A stretch of 64,000 nt of DNA, taken from Dehalococcoidia bacterium. Lineage in GTDB: Bacteria > Chloroflexota > Dehalococcoidia > Lucifugimonadales > UBA1123. The stretch covers positions 221,912 to 285,911 of the forward strand of contig JAGWBK010000001.1 in the NCBI GenBank assembly GCA_021295915.1, in the 5' to 3' direction. The notes under the pieces are model-generated. The model was not told where the DNA came from, did not search any database, and saw only the letters and a list, made by a program, of their open reading frames with translations. Both the position numbers and the translations under genes were made by a program. Positions 42,015-49,978 of this stretch are shown piece after piece (positions within the stretch are counted from its first letter, which is position 1; every line of letters starts with the position of its first letter).

Positions 42015-42380
42015 TCAGTCTATTCCTATCTCGTGAAGAGCCTCGTCGTCGATTCCGAAATGGTGGGCTACCTCGTGGATGATGGTGGCTCTGACTTCGG
42101 TTACGACCTCCTCGTCCGTGCTGCAGATGCTCTCGATCGCGCGCTGGAACAGCGTAATCTTGTCTGGGAGGACCAGGTTGTAGTCGTAGCGGTCCGGAAG
42201 CGGTATGCCTTCGTAGAGGCCAAGAAGCATCTCCCGCTCATCCAGTCCTGACCCGATCAGCTGCTCCCTTGACGCCCAGTACTCCACGACCACATCGACA
42301 TTCTCCATGCGTTCGAGGAATACCGGTGGGAGTTCGTTTATCGCTCGTCTAACGAGCTGTTCAAACCTTCGCGTCTCCAT
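42015..42380 (-). CDS. Small zincin metallopeptidase (TTHA0227-like)
   Basis: 121 residues, all one domain. HEVAHHFGIDDE near the C-terminus is the HExxH-x2-G-x2-D zinc site of the minimal MMP family typified by Thermus TTHA0227. LPPVFLERMENVDVVVEYW and LLGLYEGIPLPDR are other family segments. No signal peptide is present. The physiological substrate of this family is not known. The start codon follows a TTACAC -10 by ten bases without a ribosome site, so it is likely leaderless. It is downstream of no operon partner. Confidence 0.88.
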   Translation of the reverse strand: METRRFEQLVRRAINELPPVFLERMENVDVVVEYWASREQLIGSGLDEREMLLGLYEGIPLPDRYDYNLVLPDKITLFQRAIESICSTDEEVVTEVRATIIHEVAHHFGIDDEALHEIGID

Positions 42381-42390
42381 AGCTTTATGA

Positions 42391-42420
42391 GTGTAACAAA
42401 ACAGGAAGGTGGTTCTTCAA
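42391..42420 (-). promoter_or_regulatory. Promoter of the zincin gene
   Basis: -35 TTGAAG (42420-42415), 18-base spacer, -10 TTACAC (42396-42391), ten bases from the ATG. Moderate match. Confidence 0.35.
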
Positions 42421-42476
42421 TACTGGAGTGACGCCTGCAACCAATTTAATCCTTCTCCGTGTGCTTTGCTAGAATC

Positions 42477-42485
42477 CGAGACTCC
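42477..42485 (+). promoter_or_regulatory. Extended -10 promoter of the HNH lipoprotein gene
   Basis: TG at 42477-42478 followed by C and TAGAAT (42480-42485). Start near 42492, 20 bases before the ATG at 42512. Confidence 0.45.
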
Positions 42486-42511
42486 AACCGACAGCGAAAG
42501 TGCCCCATGTA

Positions 42512-43570
42512 ATGACCAGAAACCTACTCTTTGCAATCGGCGCAGCATTCGTGCTCCTTTCTTGCTCGCAGGCTGCCGACCTGATACCTGCTCCAACTCG
42601 TACAGTCGCACCAACTCCCGCACTCCCGGCAGCCACCGCGGTTCCGGCTACTGCCGTTCCCGTAGAACCTGCCGCATCGGCAATCATCCTACGGATTGAG
42701 GTCGCGGAATGGAGTGACGACATACCCAGGTACGACCGCGGTCAGTGGCGGCACTGGACGGACGAGGACCGCGATTGCCAGGACGCCAGGCAGGAGACTC
42801 TGATAGCTGAGTCCACAATCGAAGTCACCTACACTGACGAACGCCGGTGCCGGGTGCAGTCCGGGCATTGGGTCGGGCCCTACACCGGCACCGAAGTGAC
42901 CGACCCAGGCGACCTTGACGTCGACCACATGGTGCCACTCGCAAACGCGCACAGTGCTGGCGGCTGGGGCTGGTCTGAGGAGAAGAAGGAAGACTACGCG
43001 AACTACCTTGCCTATCCGGGGCACCTTATCGCGACTACCGCTCGGGCCAATCGAGCTAAGGGAGCAAAGGGTCCGGAGGAGTGGCGTCCGCCCAACGAGG
43101 AATACTGGTGCCAATACGCGCTGGACTGGATCGAGATCAAACGTACGTGGGAACTAACCGCCACGGAAGAGGAGTTCAATGCGCTCCGAGAGATGGCTGG
43201 CACCTGTGAGACCAACGTCTTCATCCAACAGGAAGGCACTGATAGCCAGCCTGAGCCGGCAGCCACGATAGAAGCGCCAACGCCAGTGCCAGCAGAGGCA
43301 GTACCCACGCCCGCTGAGAACCCTGCTGTCGCACCACTGACCTTCACACCAGTCGTTGCCACACCCACGTACACTCCCGAGCCGACCGCGACCCGGCAGC
43401 CCATCCCCACTGCACGACCTGGCTTCGAAGACCGGAACTGCTCGGATTTCGATAGCTGGTCCGAGGCCCAGGACTTCTACCTGGCCGCCGGAGGCCCCAA
43501 CGAAGACCCGCACAGACTGGACAGGAATTCCGACGGGGTAGCCTGTGAGTCGCTACCCGGCGCTCCTTGA
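42512..43570 (+). CDS. Secreted lipoprotein nuclease: HNH (DUF1524-like) plus Excalibur domain
   Basis: 352 residues. The signal peptide LLFAIGAAFVLLSC ends in a lipobox with Cys18, then a Pro/Thr/Ala linker. Residues about 65-235 form an HNH nuclease of the GmrSD-C/DUF1524 kind: DLDVDHMVPLANAHSAGGWGW supplies the catalytic His, followed by NLIAT-like AYPGHLIATTARANRAKG and a WCQYALDWIEIK helix. A second Pro/Thr linker leads to a C-terminal Excalibur calcium-binding domain (NCSDFDSWSEAQDFY and LDRNSDGVACESL). GTG at 42500 is an alternative start. A surface-anchored nuclease suits DNA scavenging or contact-dependent degradation. The enzyme activity is inferred from motifs. Confidence 0.85.
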   Translation: MTRNLLFAIGAAFVLLSCSQAADLIPAPTRTVAPTPALPAATAVPATAVPVEPAASAIILRIEVAEWSDDIPRYDRGQWRHWTDEDRDCQDARQETLIAESTIEVTYTDERRCRVQSGHWVGPYTGTEVTDPGDLDVDHMVPLANAHSAGGWGWSEEKKEDYANYLAYPGHLIATTARANRAKGAKGPEEWRPPNEEYWCQYALDWIEIKRTWELTATEEEFNALREMAGTCETNVFIQQEGTDSQPEPAATIEAPTPVPAEAVPTPAENPAVAPLTFTPVVATPTYTPEPTATRQPIPTARPGFEDRNCSDFDSWSEAQDFYLAAGGPNEDPHRLDRNSDGVACESLPGAP

Positions 43571-43625
43571 CTTAGTATTGTTTCTGACCAACAACCTTGA
43601 AGAACAAAGTGAAAGGACTAGCGCG

Positions 43626-44813
43626 GTGAAAGTCTCTGCCATCAAACCCTATTCGGTACAGGGCGAAGGGGGACGCGGCTACTACATAGTAAAAGTTGAA
43701 ACTGACCAAGGTATCTACGGACTTGGCGAGGTGGGAATCAGGAACTGGGGAGGCGCCATAACTCAGGCCATCGAGCACCTATCCCAGGTCGTGATCGGCC
43801 AAGACCCCTGGAGCACTGAGAGGCTGTGGCAGCAGATGTTCAGGGGCGGCTTCTTCCCGGCAGACAAGGTCTACTGCTGCGCCATCAGCGCAATCGACAT
43901 TGCACTCTGGGACATCAAGGGCAAGTCTGTAGGGATGCCAGTATACAAGCTACTCGGCGGACCCGTGCGAGACAAGGTCGTCTGCTATCCGCATACTCAG
44001 GGCCGAACGAACGAAGAACTTGTGGAGAACTCCGTGCAGGCAGTTAAGGACGGCTGGAAGTTCGTACGGTGGGGGCAGCCCGAAACAGGGGGCACTTTCG
44101 AGTATCGCGACGACAGCGACCCTCTCGGCAATCCCAGCATCCTTGAGCCCACAGAATCCATTCGCCTCGCCGTGGAACAGATGGCGATGGTTAGAGAGGC
44201 AGTCGGTCCGGACATCCAGTTGTGCTTCGACGCACACACTCGTCTGGACACAGCCCACATGGTCACGATGTGCCGCGCCCTCGAGCCGTACAATCCGTTC
44301 TTCATAGAAGACGCGCTCAGGTCCGAGAATCCCGCGAGCTACAGGACTCTGGCACGGCACGTATCGCTACCGATCGCCGCGGGCGAGCAGTGGGCTTCCA
44401 AATGGTCCTTCAGAGAGGTCATCGAGGAGGAACTGATCAGCTATGCTCGGATCGACCTCTGCATTGTCGGTGGGCTGACAGAAGCGTTGAAGATCACGCA
44501 CTGGGCCGAGACGCACTACATCGACATAGTCCCGCACAATCCACTTGGCCCTGTGAGTGCGGCAGCGTGTGTGAACCTGTGCATGGCCTCTACCAACGTT
44601 GGTGTACAGGAGATGCCACAGCGTCCGGGCAGCTTCGCCACTGACTTGTTCCCCGTCCAGATCGAGTGGGCGGACGGGTACGCCTGGACTCCCTCCGACA
44701 GGCCTGGCCTCGGCGTCGACTTCGACGAAGACTACGCGAAGGCCCATCCTGCGCCGCTGAATGGATGGCCCCCACAGCTAAGAAGGAACGACGGAGCCTT
44801 CACCAACTGGTAG
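43626..44813 (+). CDS. Mandelate racemase/muconate lactonizing enzyme family dehydratase
   Basis: 395 residues from the GTG at 43626, with GAAAGGA eight bases upstream. Enolase-superfamily fold: N-terminal capping domain, then a barrel with metal ligands Asp in LCFDAHTRL, Glu in FFIEDAL and Glu in IAAGEQW. The IVPHNPLGPVS loop carries the His seen in galactonate/mannonate dehydratase types. The lysine motif of strand 2 reads KFVRWG rather than K-x-K. It probably dehydrates a sugar acid; the substrate is uncertain. SAR202 genomes are known for many paralogues of this family, which fits the suggested origin. It stands alone between unrelated genes. Confidence 0.87.
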   Translation: MKVSAIKPYSVQGEGGRGYYIVKVETDQGIYGLGEVGIRNWGGAITQAIEHLSQVVIGQDPWSTERLWQQMFRGGFFPADKVYCCAISAIDIALWDIKGKSVGMPVYKLLGGPVRDKVVCYPHTQGRTNEELVENSVQAVKDGWKFVRWGQPETGGTFEYRDDSDPLGNPSILEPTESIRLAVEQMAMVREAVGPDIQLCFDAHTRLDTAHMVTMCRALEPYNPFFIEDALRSENPASYRTLARHVSLPIAAGEQWASKWSFREVIEEELISYARIDLCIVGGLTEALKITHWAETHYIDIVPHNPLGPVSAAACVNLCMASTNVGVQEMPQRPGSFATDLFPVQIEWADGYAWTPSDRPGLGVDFDEDYAKAHPAPLNGWPPQLRRNDGAFTNW

Positions 44814-44847
44814 AGATCCGCCGCTCCTTGTCTAATGTCTTCTGAGT

Positions 44848-46644
44848 TCAGTTGTACGAGATCACCTTGAGTCCATTGGCGTCCGGCACCAACAGCACGC
44901 TGGTTCCGGGCGCTGATGTGACTTGCTCAGACAGGAGTTCGATCTGCTCGGCGCTCAGCGTCGGTACAAATGCGTCCGGGTCAGGCCAATTGACCTGCGT
45001 GACCCTGTAGCCCAGAGTGCTCTCGACTCTGGCTGCCAGGCCCTCGCCCCCCGCAGCTGTTAACAGCGTCACCGGCTTTGAGGCGGATGCTGCGACTGGC
45101 TCCGGCTCGTCCGGCTCAAGCTCCCTATCCTGCCGATATATGACCCAGTGGTACGGGATGGCAAGCAGCACCGTAAGAACTACTGCAAGGCCGGTAGAAA
45201 GGTCACTGAGCGTGTTGGCGGACAGCTCGGAGTCGAGCAGGTCCCTTAGGAAGAAGAACAGAGTAGAGCTGGCCCCACCGACAAGCGCCAGGAGTCCCAG
45301 ACACAGGACACCCATGACATAGAGTTTCCGGGGAAGCGCGATGCGCTCCACCTCAGGGTTGGCAAAAGCCGGAAGCTGGACTCTGCGCCAGTGTGCCAAC
45401 CACACGGGAATTCCGATTAAGTATAGCGTCAGTATCACGGCAATTCGTTCACGCCATTGCACGGAAGTCACAACAACAAGTGAGGACGTGTCCGAAATCA
45501 GCCTGAAGAATGTGTCTAACACAACCCCCGAAGCGAACGCGACAGTCAACAGGCCAATCGCCGCGATCAGGAGGTCGTAACTCCTGTTTACGTGGAACGC
45601 CTCGTTCCCGGATGACTCGGATATCATCCGGCGTCTGTGATACACCCACAGTGCGATTCCGACGGCTGCAATTGCGATTCCAGCGGGAAGATCTTCGAAG
45701 TGGTTCGCCGCCGATTCGCTCGCAGCCCCCAAGAACCACGACAGCGGTGCGTAGATCGCGATTCCAGCGCCCACGAGGGACGCGATCGTCCCGCCCCCTA
45801 TTGTGGCTACGAACAGGTAGATCCACCTGAGGATCGAGCTTCTATCGTCCGAGGCGAATCTGAACCAGTGCGTCCACCAGATCAGTCCTCCAACGAGAGA
45901 GACTGAAAGCGCCGTCCGAGCAGCATCTCCCAAGAGCCTTTCAGAGCCCGTCAAATCAACCGCAAATGCCGCGGAGTAGCCCTCATTGAGAATGAAGTAC
46001 ACCAGGAATCCGACACCCGACGCCAGCATGGCTATTCCCAGGGCGGAGGCCAGATAGAGGTACAGACGACTGATCCCGCGTGTAAGCGGTATGGAATCCG
46101 CGCTTTCGTTCGACTCAATCCACCAGTGGTATGCCCACACGGGAGCCCACACCAGGACCGCAGCCCACGAGAACGCAGGGAAGTCACCAACCTGAAGTAT
46201 CCACTCGATCACCTTATAGCCGTTGTAGGCTAGGAAGCCCACGGCTACCCCCATGGAGACATTCAGATACAGCCGCCTGAGGATGGACCGGCGCTCGGAT
46301 GGCTGCGCCTCAACCTTGTTCTGTACGAATCTCCAGTGAAGGCCCCAGAGGGGTAGCCCCACTATCGTCAGTGCCAGACCGGTTGCCAGCCGTGTAGTCG
46401 AATCCCTGATGACAGGTCCTCCGAACAGCTCATCGAGCAGGGTCATCAGGACCATAGTGATCCCGCTGACAAGCAACATCAGCGCAATGAAAGAGATAGA
46501 GTAGAAGTAAAAGCGGCGAGGCGTGCCGATGCCTACATCGGGGCCGGATTCTGCCGCTCTCCTGCGCCAGACAAGCACCCCGTAAATGATCGCTCCTATA
46601 ATCGCAAGTTGAATCAGGATTGGAATGATGATTAAGGGTGTCAT
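44848..46644 (-). CDS. Multispanning membrane protein with six DUF5671-type repeats
   Basis: 598 residues from the ATG at 46644. After one N-terminal helix, a unit of about 80-90 residues is repeated roughly six times. Each unit begins with an Arg-x-Leu-Tyr-Leu-Tyr type segment (RRFYFYSIS, RRLYLNVS, SRLYLYLA, RWIYLFVA, PRKLYVMG), holds about two helices and ends near a His-Trp-Arg motif (LHWRFVQ, YHWWIES, THWFRFA, AHWRRVQ). A cytoplasmic tail of about 100 residues follows. The repeats match the DUF5671 pattern as I know it. Function is unknown. It is preceded by a small anchored protein gene on the same strand, possibly a partner. Confidence 0.75.
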   Translation of the reverse strand: MTPLIIIPILIQLAIIGAIIYGVLVWRRRAAESGPDVGIGTPRRFYFYSISFIALMLLVSGITMVLMTLLDELFGGPVIRDSTTRLATGLALTIVGLPLWGLHWRFVQNKVEAQPSERRSILRRLYLNVSMGVAVGFLAYNGYKVIEWILQVGDFPAFSWAAVLVWAPVWAYHWWIESNESADSIPLTRGISRLYLYLASALGIAMLASGVGFLVYFILNEGYSAAFAVDLTGSERLLGDAARTALSVSLVGGLIWWTHWFRFASDDRSSILRWIYLFVATIGGGTIASLVGAGIAIYAPLSWFLGAASESAANHFEDLPAGIAIAAVGIALWVYHRRRMISESSGNEAFHVNRSYDLLIAAIGLLTVAFASGVVLDTFFRLISDTSSLVVVTSVQWRERIAVILTLYLIGIPVWLAHWRRVQLPAFANPEVERIALPRKLYVMGVLCLGLLALVGGASSTLFFFLRDLLDSELSANTLSDLSTGLAVVLTVLLAIPYHWVIYRQDRELEPDEPEPVAASASKPVTLLTAAGGEGLAARVESTLGYRVTQVNWPDPDAFVPTLSAEQIELLSEQVTSAPGTSVLLVPDANGLKVISYN

Positions 46645-46715
46645 CTGCCCACACTGCCTTTCAGAATGCTGGGGAAGCCCCGGAGGGATTCGGTCAGATA
46701 TGTGGTTTCGAAGTC

Positions 46716-47189
46716 TTAAGGACCTGGGGCGAACTGAGAACTTACGCACTCGTCAGCTAGCCAATGGTGACCTCTGATCCGCCACTCCCCATCGTACTTA
46801 CGGACACCAAAGTCGTACGATCTTTCGTACTCGGAAGGGCCAAAGATACCACCTCCGGTTGTCCGAACGACACCAACAGTCAGGACAGTCGTTTGGCCAA
46901 CGACTCTAGTTTCCTCCAGAGTAATCCTGGCTTCAGACAGTCTGTCTAAACCCCTGCCCGCGTCCAGTGCAAACGCCTCAAAGGAGCAGTCTTCCTTTAG
47001 ACTGGGAGACCACAGGGCCTCCGCAGCGTCGAGGTCCTCGCTGACGAGCGCCCTGACGTATCGCTGGACCGCGAACTCTGGCGAACCCGGATCAAACTCA
47101 GCTTCGCCCCTGGATACAGAAATAGCGACACTGGCGATCAGGAGTAATCCCAATAGCGTCCCACCGCCTATGAGCCAGTAACGTTCCAT
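46716..47189 (-). CDS. Membrane-anchored NTF2-like protein of unknown function
   Basis: 157 residues from the ATG at 47189, with AAAGG eight bases upstream. One N-terminal helix (YWLIGGGTLLGLLLIASVAISV) anchors a soluble domain of about 120 residues with SPEFAVQRYVRALVSEDLDAAEALW, a helix pattern typical of NTF2-like/DUF4878 lipid- or ligand-binding folds. The ending KYDGEWRIRGHHWLADEC is the usual last strand. It probably faces outside. The gene ends 71 bases before the repeat membrane protein and starts opposite the nuo operon. Confidence 0.6.
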   Translation of the reverse strand: MERYWLIGGGTLLGLLLIASVAISVSRGEAEFDPGSPEFAVQRYVRALVSEDLDAAEALWSPSLKEDCSFEAFALDAGRGLDRLSEARITLEETRVVGQTTVLTVGVVRTTGGGIFGPSEYERSYDFGVRKYDGEWRIRGHHWLADECVSSQFAPGP

Positions 47190-47283
47190 CTCATTCACCT
47201 TTCGTTGGGATCCTGCACTTAAGGGCTCTTCATCCCCCGTACACCAAGTGTAGGTAATCCGGAACCGCAGGTAAGGTCACAGC

Positions 47284-47319
47284 GTACCTGGAATGAAGGG
47301 TGTATAAGTACCTGGGATG
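47284..47319. repeat. Direct repeat upstream of the nuo promoter
   Basis: GTACCTGGAATG (47284-47295) and GTACCTGGGATG (47308-47319) are 12-base copies with one mismatch, starting 24 bases apart. The second ends six bases before the nuo -35. They could be activator sites on one face of the helix. Confidence 0.45.
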
Positions 47320-47325
47320 TTCTGA

Positions 47326-47354
47326 TTGACACTATTTTGGAGCCGTTGTTACAC
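47326..47354 (+). promoter_or_regulatory. Promoter of the nuo operon
   Basis: -35 TTGACA (47326-47331), 17-base spacer, -10 TTACAC (47349-47354). Start near 47361, 31 bases before the nuoA ATG. Confidence 0.55.
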
Positions 47355-47391
47355 TTCGTGAGAGCCCTCATTCAGCCGATTGGAGTCCTTC

Positions 47392-47760
47392 ATGCCTGAT
47401 GGCTACGACATCAACTGGATGGCTGTGTTGCTGGTGGCGGGAGTGGGCTTCGCCGCGATGGCAGCGCTTTTCGCCGTATCCTACATATTGGCGCCAAAGC
47501 GGAAGTCGGAAGCCAAGGACATCCCCTACGAGTGCGGAATCCCTCCGGCGCCGTTCATGTGGTCCCAGATCCAGATCAGGTACTACGTTTTTGCTATCCT
47601 GTTTCTGATCTTCGACGTTGAGGCCGTGTTCCTCTTTCCGTGGGCGTTGGTCTTTCTAACGACCATCCCCGCTGTCTTCTACGAAATGCTGATCTTCATC
47701 GGCATCCTGTTCTTCGGAGTCATCTACGGCTGGCGGAAAGGTGTATTGCAGTGGAGATGA
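47392..47760 (+). CDS. nuoA: NADH-quinone oxidoreductase subunit A
   Basis: 122 residues from the ATG at 47392 with GGAG upstream. There are three helices. The conserved loop [13 protein letters not shown] and the [25 protein letters not shown] segment (with the functional acidic pair) are diagnostic. It is a small membrane subunit at the junction of the hydrophilic and membrane arms of complex I. It is the first gene of an eleven-gene operon, and its TGA overlaps the nuoB ATG. Confidence 0.96.
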   Translation: MPDGYDINWMAVLLVAGVGFAAMAALFAVSYILAPKRKSEAKDIPYECGIPPAPFMWSQIQIRYYVFAILFLIFDVEAVFLFPWALVFLTTIPAVFYEMLIFIGILFFGVIYGWRKGVLQWR

Positions 47761-48290
47761 GTCTGGGACAAGGATACGAGCCTGGCATGGGGAACTCTCC
47801 GGCCGAGAGCATCTTTAATCGTGCGCTTCCCAACGCGCTCACGGCGAAGTCGGACGAGCTATTCGCACTCGCTCGCAAGAACTCTCTGTGGACACTCTCA
47901 TTCGGCCTCGCCTGCTGCGCGATAGAGATGATGAGCACGCACATGTCCCACCACGACTTCGACCGATTCGGAATCGTCACGTGGCCGTCTCCGAGACAGG
48001 CAGACGTGATGATAGTCGCGGGGACTGTAGTCAAGAAAATGGCAGAGCCGATAAAGCTGCTCTACGAACAGATGCCAGATCCAAAGTGGGTAATTGCCAT
48101 GGGCAGCTGTGCCACCAACGGGGGCCCCTACTATCGCTCCTATTCGGTGGTAATGGGCGTCGACCATCTCATACCCGTCGACGTGTACGTACCCGGATGC
48201 CCGCCCCGACCGGAGGCGCTGATGCACGGCATCATGCAGCTCCAGGAAAAGATACAGATGGACGCCAGGCAGCGTGGCGAGACCTCCTAG
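47757..48290 (+). CDS. nuoB: NADH-quinone oxidoreductase subunit B
   Basis: 177 residues carrying the terminal N2 [4Fe-4S] cluster. The adjacent cysteine pair is in [11 protein letters not shown], the third in MGSCATNGG, and the fourth in VPGCPPRPE. It passes electrons to quinone with NuoD. The ATG at 47757 overlaps the nuoA stop (ATGA); GTG at 47751 is an alternative. Confidence 0.96.
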   Translation: MSLGQGYEPGMGNSPAESIFNRALPNALTAKSDELFALARKNSLWTLSFGLACCAIEMMSTHMSHHDFDRFGIVTWPSPRQADVMIVAGTVVKKMAEPIKLLYEQMPDPKWVIAMGSCATNGGPYYRSYSVVMGVDHLIPVDVYVPGCPPRPEALMHGIMQLQEKIQMDARQRGETS

Positions 48291-48801
48291 GCGCGAGCCG
48301 ATAATCCCGGAGGCCCCAGTTGCCCTCGACTCCACGGGCGAGGCTCTGACGTCGACATTGGCGGAGGTATTCGGCCCGGAGTGGGCTACTCAGATTGGCG
48401 CTGCCGTCGACGAGGTAACCCTCACAGTCCCGGCTGATCAGGTCGCTGGCGTGTGCATCACCTGCAAGACCGACCCCCGCTTGGACTTCAACTATCTGCG
48501 ATGCCTTTCGGTCGTCGACTACGTCGAAGCGACGGCCGAGTTCGAGGTCAACTACCACTTGTATTCACTGGATAAACGACACAAGATGGTAGTCAAGACG
48601 CGCATTCCGGAAGACAGTCCGGCCGTCCCGACTATAACTGGCGTCTGGGCCGGCGCTAACTGGTACGAGCGCGAGAGCCACGATCTCTTCGGAGTAGTCT
48701 TTGATGGACATCCCGATCTGGTCCCCCTGTTGCTCTACGAGGAATTCGAGGGCTTCCCCGGACGCAAGAGCTTCCCATTCCATGACTATGAAGAGTGGTG
48801 A
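48274..48801 (+). CDS. nuoC: NADH-quinone oxidoreductase subunit C
   Basis: A 30-kDa-type subunit of 175 residues. The family signature is [22 protein letters not shown] near residue 130, and the end reads [13 protein letters not shown]. It is a separate protein, not fused to NuoD as in E. coli. The GTG start lies inside the nuoB 3' end (17-base overlap). Confidence 0.94.
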   Translation: MARPPRREPIIPEAPVALDSTGEALTSTLAEVFGPEWATQIGAAVDEVTLTVPADQVAGVCITCKTDPRLDFNYLRCLSVVDYVEATAEFEVNYHLYSLDKRHKMVVKTRIPEDSPAVPTITGVWAGANWYERESHDLFGVVFDGHPDLVPLLLYEEFEGFPGRKSFPFHDYEEW

Positions 48802-48853
48802 CCCAGCCCGCCACTGTTGCTTCACGCAGAGCCCGCCCTGTTAGCTGAGGAAC

Positions 48854-49978
48854 ATGCAACTCCAGGAACAGCCCACACAGCAAGCCGACGCCATTGACCT
48901 GATGGTCAACATGGGGCCTCAGCACCCCTCCACGCATGGGGTGTTTCGACTCGTGATATGGGTCGACGGCGAGAAGATCGTCCGGTCGGAGCCACATATC
49001 GGCTACCTGCACAGGGGATCAGAAAAGCTTTGCGAGGGTGAGCAGTACAGCCAGATCATCACTCTGTTCGACAGGCTCGACTACGTCGGCAACCTGAACT
49101 GCGAGCTCGCCATCTGCATGGCGACCGAGAAGCTGATGGGAATAGAGGTGCCCGAACGCGCCGAGTACATCCGGGTCATCCTCTGTGAGTTAAATCGCAT
49201 AGCCAGCCATATGCTCTTCTACGGAGTGTACGGGCTTGACGCCGGGGCAATGACTCCCATCCTATATGGCTTCCGTGAGAGAGAAAGGGTGCAGGCCCTG
49301 TTCGAGGCGGTCACGGGCGCACGCATGATGCACAACTACATACGCATCGGCGGCGTCAATGAAGACCTGCCCGACGATTTCCAGCCCCGCATGGACACTC
49401 TGCTTGACCAGCTTGAACGAGGCATCGAGGAGTGCGACGACCTCCTTAGCCAAAACGAGATGTTCCTCGCCCGCACCAAGGGGATCGGCGCGATTTCGGC
49501 AGAGGAAGCGATCGATCTGGGAGTTACAGGACCGGCTCTCAGAGCGTGTGGCGTGCCTGAAGATGTCCGAATTTCCGAGCCTTACTCGATCTATGACCGG
49601 TTCGACTTCGGGATTCCGGTGGGCACCTATGGCGACTGCTGGGACCGGTACTACGTCCGCGTCGAGGAGATGCGTCAGTCGCTGAGCATCGTAAGACAGG
49701 CGATGAAGCAACTTCCCGAAGGTGAGATAGCCGCCAATGTCAGGCGGATCGCACGCCCTCCAAAAGGTGAGGTCTACCTGCGTACCGAGTCCCCAAGGGG
49801 CGACTTCGGAGTTTTCCTGGTCAGCGACGGCAGCGACATGCCTTACAGGGTGAAGGTTCGAGCTCCGTCATTCTGCAACCTGCAGGCCCTGCAGGCAATG
49901 CTGCGTGACGCTTACATCGCGGACGCAGTGATAGTCCTCGGCTCAATTGACATCATCCTGGGTGAGGTCGACAGATGA
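48854..49978 (+). CDS. nuoD: NADH-quinone oxidoreductase subunit D
   Basis: The 49-kDa-type subunit, 374 residues. NMGPQHPSTHGVFRLVIWVDGE forms the quinone-site beta-hairpin, then HIGYLHRGSEKLCEG and the C-terminal SIDIILGEVDR. It is homologous to the large subunit of NiFe hydrogenases but lacks the metal cysteines. With NuoB it lines the quinone chamber. Its stop overlaps the nuoH start by four bases. Confidence 0.96.
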   Translation: MQLQEQPTQQADAIDLMVNMGPQHPSTHGVFRLVIWVDGEKIVRSEPHIGYLHRGSEKLCEGEQYSQIITLFDRLDYVGNLNCELAICMATEKLMGIEVPERAEYIRVILCELNRIASHMLFYGVYGLDAGAMTPILYGFRERERVQALFEAVTGARMMHNYIRIGGVNEDLPDDFQPRMDTLLDQLERGIEECDDLLSQNEMFLARTKGIGAISAEEAIDLGVTGPALRACGVPEDVRISEPYSIYDRFDFGIPVGTYGDCWDRYYVRVEEMRQSLSIVRQAMKQLPEGEIAANVRRIARPPKGEVYLRTESPRGDFGVFLVSDGSDMPYRVKVRAPSFCNLQALQAMLRDAYIADAVIVLGSIDIILGEVDR

